In this document: one piece after another, positions 45,310-51,670 of the stretch
How the letters are laid out: every line of letters begins with the position of its first letter
Numbering within the stretch: the first letter of the stretch is position 1
DNA from: Dawidia cretensis
Lineage (GTDB): Bacteria; Bacteroidota; Bacteroidia; Cytophagales; Cyclobacteriaceae
DNA: 64,000 nt
Assembly: GCF_018598175.1 (NCBI RefSeq)
Contig: NZ_JAHESE010000004.1
Location: 186,001-250,000, forward strand
Direction of reading: 5' to 3'
Notes under the pieces: model-generated
The model's database searches: none
What the model saw: the letters and a program-made list of their open reading frames with translations, nothing else
Told to the model about the DNA's origin: nothing
Position numbers and translations under genes: made by a program

Positions 45310-45768
45310 TTATGCAAAATGCCGGGTCAGCACCTGGCGGCGGTAGTCAAAAATAGTACTTAGCTGGCGCTTCACAAACAGCCAGTGGGCGAATCGCCCC
45401 AGAATTCCGAAGGGAAGGGCATAGTGTACCTCGTCGGTCATTTCTACGCCACTCGGTACCGCGCGAAAGGTATGCTGATGATGCCACAGCGCGTAGGGGC
45501 CAAAACGTTGCTCGTCTACAAAAAAGTCAGGCTCCTGCACATGGGTGATCTCCGTTAGCCAGTCGGTGGTAACGCCGGGCAACACGCTGATCGTATAGCG
45601 TATCAGCTGTCCGGCATACATTTTCTCCGAACCGGAGATATGCTGTATGCGGATGTTAAGCTTGCCGGGGGTGAGGATCGCCAGGTTGCGCGGCGAAGAA
45701 AAGAAGTCCCAGGCTTCGGGCAATGTAATGGGTACCACGTGTACCTGCTTTATAGAATAAATCTTCAT
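45310..45768 (-). CDS. SRPBCC/START-like protein in the carotenoid operon
   Basis: A 152-residue single-domain protein of the SRPBCC helix-grip fold (polyketide cyclase/dehydrase-like): IKQVHVVPITLPEAWDFFSSPRN at the start, LPGVTTDWLTEITHV in the middle and TDEVHYALPFGILGRFAHWL near the end. This fold binds hydrophobic ligands in a cavity. It sits 5 bases after the photolyase gene and 2 bases before crtZ, so a role in carotenoid binding or handling is likely but unproven. No catalytic residues can be assigned. Confidence 0.75.
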   Translation of the reverse strand: MKIYSIKQVHVVPITLPEAWDFFSSPRNLAILTPGKLNIRIQHISGSEKMYAGQLIRYTISVLPGVTTDWLTEITHVQEPDFFVDEQRFGPYALWHHQHTFRAVPSGVEMTDEVHYALPFGILGRFAHWLFVKRQLSTIFDYRRQVLTRHFA

Positions 45769-45773
45769 GATGC

Positions 45774-47111
45774 TTATCCCAATCCTTTTTTATATGTATT
45801 CAACGCACGCTGGCGCGCCAGGGCGTGCTCTACCACGGGCCGGGCATACGCGTCGGTCTGGTATTCGGGTACCCACTTTTTGATATAGGCGTGGTCCGGA
45901 TCAAATTTCTTCGTTTGTAGCGCCGGATTAAATACCCGGAAGTACGGCGCCGCATCACAGCCCGAGCCCGCGGCCCACTGCCAGCCACCATTGTTGGAGG
46001 CCAGGTCGTAGTCGAGTAGCTTCTGGCCGAAGTACGCTTCGCCCCAGCGCCAGTCAATCAGCAGGTGCTTGGTCAAAAAGCTTGCCGTGATCATGCGCAC
46101 CCGGTTGTGCATGAAGCCGGTGGCATTCAGCTCGCGCATGCCGGCGTCGACGATGGGGTAGCCCGTCTGCCCCGTGCACCACAAGTCAAACTCCGCGGGG
46201 TCATTGCGCCAGGCAATACGGTCATACTTTGGCTTAAAAGACTCGGTCTGCACGTGCGGGAAATGCCACAGAATCATCGCATAGAATTCACGCCAGATAA
46301 GTTCATTCAGCCACACCTGGTTCTTCTGCTGTGCCACCTGGCATAGCTTGCGAATGCTGACCGTACCAAAGCGCAGGTGTACACTCAGGCGTGTTGTGCC
46401 GTGCACGTCTGGAAAGTCACGCGTGCGATCATATTTCTCTATAATGCCGGTGCGAATCACACGCTCGGGAAACTGCGCGCCCGTGCGCTGAAAGCCAATG
46501 TCTTCCAGGCCAGGGAAGGGTTGATGTTTGATCTTCTTAAAGTGGCCGGTATACTTTTCTACCGGGTAGCGCTTGAGGTAGAATGGCGTAAGCGCCGCCT
46601 TCCACTTGCGGCTATAGGGTGTAAAGACGGTATAGGGCTTGCCATCGTCTTTGACAACTTCATCTTTTTCAAAGATCACCTGATCTTTGTATGCATGGAA
46701 GCCAATGCCTTTTTTCTCCAACAGCTTCTGGATGGCCCCGTCGCGTTCGCGGGCGTAGGGTTCGTAATCGTGATTTGTATAGACCGCCCGTGGATGAAGG
46801 ACGCGGTAGAGCGTCACGGGGTTGCCATGCAAAATAACGAGCGAGGAGCCCAGCGCTTCCAGTTGCGCTTTTAATCCTGCCAGCGTTTGATGAATAAATT
46901 CTACGCGCCGGTCTTCGATGTCTTCCAACGCGTCGAGTATGACGGTATCGAAGATAAATACCGGCACCACGTGTTCATTGTCGCGCAGCGCATGGTACAA
47001 TCCGGCGTTGTCCGTCAGGCGCAGGTCGCGGCGAAACCAGAAGATAGTCGTATCGTTGCCGATGACATCGGCCGCGGCTGCCGGGGTGTAGGAGGAGGTC
47101 TTTTTTTTCAA
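45774..47111 (-). CDS. Cryptochrome/DNA photolyase family protein, class I CPD-photolyase-like
   Basis: A 445-residue flavoprotein that should use blue light and FADH to split UV-induced cyclobutane pyrimidine dimers. The N-terminal antenna domain opens TTIFWFRRDLRLTDNAGL; the FAD domain has WRWGEAYFGQKLLDYD and NNGGWQWAAGSGCDAAPYFR near residue 370, the pattern of class I photolyases. Its start overlaps the idi stop by 4 bases. Placement in the carotenoid operon ties DNA photorepair to pigment synthesis under one promoter. Confidence 0.88.
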   Translation of the reverse strand: MKKKTSSYTPAAAADVIGNDTTIFWFRRDLRLTDNAGLYHALRDNEHVVPVFIFDTVILDALEDIEDRRVEFIHQTLAGLKAQLEALGSSLVILHGNPVTLYRVLHPRAVYTNHDYEPYARERDGAIQKLLEKKGIGFHAYKDQVIFEKDEVVKDDGKPYTVFTPYSRKWKAALTPFYLKRYPVEKYTGHFKKIKHQPFPGLEDIGFQRTGAQFPERVIRTGIIEKYDRTRDFPDVHGTTRLSVHLRFGTVSIRKLCQVAQQKNQVWLNELIWREFYAMILWHFPHVQTESFKPKYDRIAWRNDPAEFDLWCTGQTGYPIVDAGMRELNATGFMHNRVRMITASFLTKHLLIDWRWGEAYFGQKLLDYDLASNNGGWQWAAGSGCDAAPYFRVFNPALQTKKFDPDHAYIKKWVPEYQTDAYARPVVEHALARQRALNTYKKGLG

Positions 47112-47641
47112 AGCTTGGTCACGACGGTATGGCTGACCTGCCCGAATTCCAGGCCTTCCACGATGAGCCTGAACCAGTACGTATAATCCGCCGGGTGCAG
47201 ACGCATATCTTCCCGCAGCAAAAGCATGTCCATGTATTTCCAGCTGGCTACTTCGTCCTGGTTGATGGCCGGCTCGCCGTCGTAGTAGCCTATATATACA
47301 TGGTCGTATTCATGCTCGATCAGGTCATGGTCCAGCGCGGCGCGGTAGATGAACTTATAGGCAAATGCCGGTTGCAGGTCGATGCCCATTTCCTGGTATA
47401 GCTTGCGGCGGGTGGCGGCTTCCATTGTTTCGCCGGGCAGCGGATGACTGCAGCAGGTGTTGGTCCATAAGCCACCGCTGTGATATTTGTCCAGGGCGCG
47501 TTGCTGCAACAGCATTTCTCCCTTGGAATTAAACAGCAAAATAGAGAATGCCCGGTGCAAAATGCCCTTGCGGTGCGCCTCCATTTTTTCCATGGTTCCG
47601 ATGGCTTCGTCTTGCTCATTTACCAGTATCACATGTTCCAT
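47108..47641 (-). CDS. idi: Isopentenyl-diphosphate delta-isomerase, type 1
   Basis: A 177-residue Nudix-fold enzyme that converts isopentenyl diphosphate to dimethylallyl diphosphate, feeding prenyl chain synthesis. Family motifs: NTCCSHPLPGE near residue 65 with the catalytic Cys, and a Nudix-like RRKLYQEMGI run after it; a Glu-rich EHEYDHVYIG segment follows. The ATG at 47641 shares one base with the crtB stop (TGATG), which is why I reject the much longer open frame upstream. It overlaps the photolyase gene by 4 bases. Confidence 0.9.
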   Translation of the reverse strand: MEHVILVNEQDEAIGTMEKMEAHRKGILHRAFSILLFNSKGEMLLQQRALDKYHSGGLWTNTCCSHPLPGETMEAATRRKLYQEMGIDLQPAFAYKFIYRAALDHDLIEHEYDHVYIGYYDGEPAINQDEVASWKYMDMLLLREDMRLHPADYTYWFRLIVEGLEFGQVSHTVVTKL

Positions 47642-48477
47642 CAGATCATATTCAGTTGATGTTTTACATACGAGTACGCCAACAGCCGTGCCTTGTGCCG
47701 GTTTCGAATGCGGATGCGGCTTTTCATTACCAGCTCCGACGGCGTGTTGCGTATCTTCCGAAAGAGGGCAAGGTAATATACGTACGCGACATATACACCC
47801 AACCGCGCGGCACGTGGCAGTTTTTTGATGCCGAGGTACGCCGCGTGTAAGTCGTCGGCGATGCTGGCTTCGATGGTTGCCTTGCACGTGTCGTTAAAGA
47901 TGTGCAAGTCAATGCCCGGAAAATACGAGCGCCCCATGCCACTAAAGTCGGCCTGCAGGTCGCGCAGGAAATTGATCTTCTGAAAGGCCGCGCCCAGCCG
48001 CATGGCGGAAGGCTTCAGCTGCTGGTACAGGGTGTCATTATGCTGACAAAATACCCGCAGGCACATCAATCCCACCACCTCGGCCGAACCCAGAATATAT
48101 TCCTGGAACGTTTCCGGCGTATAGTCTATGTGCGTTAGGTCCATTTCCATGCTGTGGAGGAATTGGTCGATCAGCTCCCGGTCAATCTGGTAATGCCGAA
48201 CGGTATGCTGAAAGCTGTTCAGGATCGGATTCAGGCTGATGCCCTCGTCGATGGCACGATACGTCTCTTCGCGAAAGCGCGCCAGCAACGTGGCTTTGTC
48301 GTAATCGTGAAAGGAGTCGACAATCTCGTCGGCGAAGCGCACAAATCCATAGATGGAATAGATCGGGTCGCGCAGCCCTTTGCCCAGGCACAAAATGCCC
48401 AGCGAGAACGAGGTGCTATAAGCCTTTGTTGTCAGCCGGCTGCACCGGATCGAAACATGATCAAAGAGCTGCTTCAT
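47641..48477 (-). CDS. crtB: Phytoene synthase
   Basis: A 278-residue squalene/phytoene synthase family enzyme that condenses two geranylgeranyl diphosphates into phytoene. The first Asp-rich motif is VRFADEIVDSFHD near residue 45, the second is NFLRDLQADFSGMGRSYFP near 170, and the Tyr-rich YSTSFSLG start is at residue 19. It starts 5 bases after crtI and ends coupled to idi. The GGPP synthase that supplies it is not in the window. Confidence 0.9.
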   Translation of the reverse strand: MKQLFDHVSIRCSRLTTKAYSTSFSLGILCLGKGLRDPIYSIYGFVRFADEIVDSFHDYDKATLLARFREETYRAIDEGISLNPILNSFQHTVRHYQIDRELIDQFLHSMEMDLTHIDYTPETFQEYILGSAEVVGLMCLRVFCQHNDTLYQQLKPSAMRLGAAFQKINFLRDLQADFSGMGRSYFPGIDLHIFNDTCKATIEASIADDLHAAYLGIKKLPRAARLGVYVAYVYYLALFRKIRNTPSELVMKSRIRIRNRHKARLLAYSYVKHQLNMI

Positions 48478-48482
48478 AACAA

Positions 48483-49964
48483 TTAATGTACAAATTCCTG
48501 ATGGGTTTTAATAAGCTCACGCGCGGCCACCTGGCCCGATATCAGGGCGGGTGGTACACCCGGGCCCGGTACTGTAAGCTGGCCTGTATAGAACAGGTTA
48601 CGCACCTTTTTGTTTCGCATGGAAGGCTTCAGGTTTGCCGTCTGCCACAAGGTATTGGCGAGCCCATAAGCATTTCCCTTAAACGCATTGTAGTCCTGTA
48701 TAAAATCCTGGTGGGCATAGCTGCGTTGGTAAACAATATGCTCACGCACCGATTGTCCCGTGAGCTGTTCGAGACGCGTCAGCACGCGCTGCAGGTAGTG
48801 CTCGCGGATCGCCGCTGTATCCGTTAGGCCGGGGGCGACGGGGATTAGTATAAAAAGGTTTTCGCAACCGTCGGGCGCGGTCGTTAGATCTGTCTGCGAC
48901 GGACAGGAAACATAGAACTGGGGCGCCGAAGGCCACTGCGGCCGGTCGTAGATCTCCGCGGCGTGCAGGCGAAAGTCTTCGTCGAAGAAAAGCGTGTGGT
49001 GCAGCAACCCCTGGAGTTTTTTGTTGATGCCGAGAAAGTATATCAGGCTCGACGGCGCCAGCACGCGTTTTTGCCAATAGGCCTCGCTATACTGCCGGTG
49101 CGACGGGGGCAGCAGATGCTGTTCCACATGGTGGTAATCGGCGCCGGCCACGATATAGTCGAATGCCTGGAATTCGCCGTGGACGACTACGCCGGTGGCT
49201 TCCGAGCCTTCCAGCACCAGCTTTTCTACGGGGCTGTTAAAGGCGAACCGTACGCCCAGCTCGCGGGCCAGCGCCGTCATGCCTTCAATAATGCGATACA
49301 TGCCGCCCTGCGGGTACCAGGTGCCCAACGCCATGTCGGCATAGTTCATGAGACTGTATAACGCAGGAATCTTTTCCGGCGATGCGCCCAGAAAGAGTAC
49401 GGGAAACTCCAGCAACTGTATAAGTCGCGGATTACGAAAGAACTTTCGGATGTATGCCGAAATAGATTGGAATACGTGCAGGCGAAACGTGCTTTTGATT
49501 ACGTCCGCACGCAACAGCTCGCGCACCGACAGTCCGGGCTGGTATACCAGGTCGCGCATGCCGATGTCGTATTTAAATTTACCTTCTTCTAAAAAACGCA
49601 AGAGCTGCCGGCGGCTGCCGGGCTCTACCCGCTCGAACATTCGGCACAGGGCTTCTGTGCCCGCGGGTACGTCGAGTACATCCCCCGCGGCATATACAAT
49701 ACGGTAGGAGGGATCGAGTCGCTCGAGCGTGTAATAGTCAGCGGTCTTTTTACCAAACTGCTCGAAGAACTGGTCGAATACATCGGGCATCCAATACCAG
49801 CTGGGCCCCATATCGAACGTAAAGCCATCGGCCCGAAACATGCTGGCACGTCCACCGGGTTGGGCGTTCTTTTCGAAAACCGTTACCTCAAAGCCGTCAC
49901 GTGCCAGGAAACACGCTGCCGACAACCCGGCAAAGCCGGAACCGATCACTGCTACGCGCCCCAT
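48483..49964 (-). CDS. crtI: Phytoene desaturase
   Basis: A 493-residue FAD-dependent carotenoid desaturase that turns phytoene into lycopene. The N-terminal dinucleotide motif is VAVIGSGFAGLSAACFLARDG, cut here by the next residues FEVTVFEK; RASMFRADGFTFDMGPSWY follows as in CrtI proteins, and the C-terminus has the CrtI signature NLFYTGQLTVPGPGVPPAL. Length is typical. It begins 3 bases after the sigma factor stop, second in the operon. Confidence 0.9.
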   Translation of the reverse strand: MGRVAVIGSGFAGLSAACFLARDGFEVTVFEKNAQPGGRASMFRADGFTFDMGPSWYWMPDVFDQFFEQFGKKTADYYTLERLDPSYRIVYAAGDVLDVPAGTEALCRMFERVEPGSRRQLLRFLEEGKFKYDIGMRDLVYQPGLSVRELLRADVIKSTFRLHVFQSISAYIRKFFRNPRLIQLLEFPVLFLGASPEKIPALYSLMNYADMALGTWYPQGGMYRIIEGMTALARELGVRFAFNSPVEKLVLEGSEATGVVVHGEFQAFDYIVAGADYHHVEQHLLPPSHRQYSEAYWQKRVLAPSSLIYFLGINKKLQGLLHHTLFFDEDFRLHAAEIYDRPQWPSAPQFYVSCPSQTDLTTAPDGCENLFILIPVAPGLTDTAAIREHYLQRVLTRLEQLTGQSVREHIVYQRSYAHQDFIQDYNAFKGNAYGLANTLWQTANLKPSMRNKKVRNLFYTGQLTVPGPGVPPALISGQVAARELIKTHQEFVH

Positions 49965-49967
49965 GGT

Positions 49968-50468
49968 TTAGTAACCCTGCAGTCTTTTCTGAATCTCTTT
50001 ACGTGCCTGGAAGATGCGGTTCTTCACCGTGCCGATGGGAATGCCCAGTCGCTCGGCAATCTCGTGGTAGTGATAGCCGGTGGTATACATCTTAAACGGC
50101 ATCAGCAGGTCGTTTTTGATGGCGTGCACATTGCGCCAGATCTCCTGGAACTGCAGGCGCTCCTGCGGACGGGCAAAGGTGTGTTCTTCCTCTACGTTGA
50201 GGAAATACAGCTCCTTGGTCCCATCGTGCGTAGTGCGCGCGCGCTGTGCGCGGCGGTAATTGTTAATGAACGTGTTCCGCATGATGGTAAAGAGCCATCC
50301 GTTCAGGTTTGAGTCGTCGCGGAACTTGTCACGGTATAGCAGGGCTTTGAGCATGGTGTCCTGCACCAGGTCATGCGATTCCTCACGGTTGCGGGTGAAT
50401 CGACGCGTAAACATCTGCAGCGTAGGCCGCAGGCGGGCAATCTGATAGGTGAATTCAACAGAGGTCAT
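49968..50468 (-). CDS. ECF-type RNA polymerase sigma factor heading the carotenoid operon
   Basis: A 166-residue sigma-70-family protein of the extracytoplasmic-function class. Region 2 is visible as ESHDLVQDTMLKALLYRDKF then LNGWLFTIMRNTFINNYRR; region 4 as YHEIAERLGIPIGTVKNRIFQ. No anti-sigma gene is adjacent. It is the first gene of the operon, 3 bases before crtI, with a promoter and a possible repressor site directly upstream. It may direct transcription of further light or stress genes elsewhere; that is inference from operon membership. Confidence 0.88.
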   Translation of the reverse strand: MTSVEFTYQIARLRPTLQMFTRRFTRNREESHDLVQDTMLKALLYRDKFRDDSNLNGWLFTIMRNTFINNYRRAQRARTTHDGTKELYFLNVEEEHTFARPQERLQFQEIWRNVHAIKNDLLMPFKMYTTGYHYHEIAERLGIPIGTVKNRIFQARKEIQKRLQGY

Positions 50469-50472
50469 GGTC

Positions 50473-50484
50473 TTTTTTGTTTAA
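50473..50484. promoter_or_regulatory. Second copy of the operator-like half-site
   Basis: TTTTTTGTTTAA is identical to 50548-50559 within the upstream inverted repeat. It lies in the leader of the sigma factor mRNA, so two sites flank the promoter. AT-rich runs recur by chance more readily than mixed sequence, so confidence is moderate. Confidence 0.35.
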
Positions 50485-50506
50485 GTAACACCTAATTTAT
50501 ATTCAA

Positions 50507-50536
50507 CAAATATAGAGAAAGACCAATTTTAAGCAA
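50507..50536 (-). promoter_or_regulatory. Promoter of the sigma-crt operon
   Basis: On the minus strand TTG (50534-50536) is followed after 19 bases by TATATTTG (50507-50514), an exact TAnnTTTG match with normal spacing. Transcription should start near 50500, about 30 bases before the sigma factor ATG. Confidence 0.7.
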
Positions 50537-50541
50537 TAATT

Positions 50542-50569
50542 GTTTAGTTTTTTGTTTAAAAAACTAAAC
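50542..50569. promoter_or_regulatory. Perfect inverted repeat, candidate CarH/LitR-type operator
   Basis: GTTTAGTTTTTT (50542-50553) and AAAAAACTAAAC (50558-50569) are perfect reverse complements around GTTT. The site abuts the -33 element of the sigma-crt promoter on its upstream side. A 12-base part of it, TTTTTTGTTTAA, recurs at 50473-50484 just after the predicted transcription start. The nearby B12-binding MerR regulator is the obvious candidate to bind it. Confidence 0.55.
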
Positions 50570-50698
50570 GAAACAGTACGAGCGTAAAATGACGGGACAG
50601 GCGGTGGGCGTCCGTTACATAGATAATTTACACAATGAAAATATCATACCCGCTAACGATTCCGTGGGATTTTAAAGATTAAAGCTGTTTAAGCTGCG

Positions 50699-51565
50699 TT
50701 AGAAGAAGCGTTGTAGCTCGGTGGGTGTAGAAAAGATCTGCACGTTGCCCAACTTCTCGCCCTGGAACCGGGTGGTTTGCACACCCGAGGCCAGCACCGT
50801 GGCGTTCGGGAAGTCGGTCGAGAGCTTTTTGAAATACGTTTCGAGGCTGCCCGTCAGCGGACCGGTAATAACCGTTATCAGTATGCCGGGCTGGTGTATC
50901 TCCACGATCTTGACCAGGTCTTCGTATGGCACGTTCTGACCCAGATAGTATGTACGATAGCCCGCTTTGCGTGCCAGGAAGTTGGAGAACAACAGGCTCA
51001 GCTCGTGCATTTCGCCTTCGGGCAGATACAACAGCGCTTTGCGTGTTCCCTTGACGGGAAGGGTCAGGCCGTCGATCGCAACGATGATCTTCTGACGGAT
51101 GAGGTTCGAGATAAAATGTTCGTGGGCCGGCGTAATGTTCTGGGTCTGCCAGAGGATGCCGATCTTTTCGAGAAAGGGGTAGATGATGTCGGAGATGGTC
51201 TTCTCAAAACCGTAGCGCAAAATGAGCGTATTCAGATTCTTCTCAAACATCTCTTCTTCCAGGCCGATCATGGCCAGCACGAGTTGATCGATGTGCACGG
51301 CGGCGTCGCTGTGCAGCTCGCTGATCTCAAGTACCTTGCGGTTCATCTCTTCGATACTCATGTCGGCAATACGCGAGATCTTGATGCCGTTGTTGTTGAG
51401 CAGCGAAACGTTGATCAGCTTCTTGAGGTCGTCGTCGGAGTAAAACCGGATGTTGGTGGTGGTGCGGGCGGGCGCAATTATTTTATGACGTTTCTCCCAG
51501 ATGCGGATTGTGTGCGCTTTGATGCCGGAGAGCTTTTCAAGTTCCTTGATCGAATATTTACCCAT
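50699..51565 (-). CDS. MerR-family regulator with B12-binding domain (CarH/LitR-type photoreceptor)
   Basis: A 288-residue repressor-like protein. Residues 3-70 are a MerR winged helix (YSIKELEKLSGIKAHTIRIW). Residues about 90-165 form the helical bundle, with W139 and E149-H150 in exact Wx9EH spacing, the CarH signature for sensing adenosylcobalamin. Residues about 172-288 are the cobalamin Rossmann domain; the expected ExHxxG motif reads E185-M-H187-E-L-S190, keeping the His that ligates cobalt. In this family B12-bound oligomers repress in the dark and fall apart in light. It lies 230 bases upstream of the sigma-crt operon on the same strand, which it probably controls. Confidence 0.85.
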   Translation of the reverse strand: MGKYSIKELEKLSGIKAHTIRIWEKRHKIIAPARTTTNIRFYSDDDLKKLINVSLLNNNGIKISRIADMSIEEMNRKVLEISELHSDAAVHIDQLVLAMIGLEEEMFEKNLNTLILRYGFEKTISDIIYPFLEKIGILWQTQNITPAHEHFISNLIRQKIIVAIDGLTLPVKGTRKALLYLPEGEMHELSLLFSNFLARKAGYRTYYLGQNVPYEDLVKIVEIHQPGILITVITGPLTGSLETYFKKLSTDFPNATVLASGVQTTRFQGEKLGNVQIFSTPTELQRFF

Positions 51566-51670
51566 AACCGCTGATTACCGTTCTAAAAACCACAGAAGCC
51601 CAAAAATGTTTCTTTTATCTGTCATTATCTGCGCGATGTTCTATATTCCTGATTCCAACCCTGGTTCGGT

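Larger units (their letters stand above)
50485..50698. other. Regulatory gap between the MerR gene and the sigma-crt operon
   Basis: An AT-rich 214-base stretch without a gene. Its 50507-50569 part contains the operon promoter and inverted repeat; the rest (50570-50698) shows no terminator or other named element after the merR stop. Confidence 0.5.
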
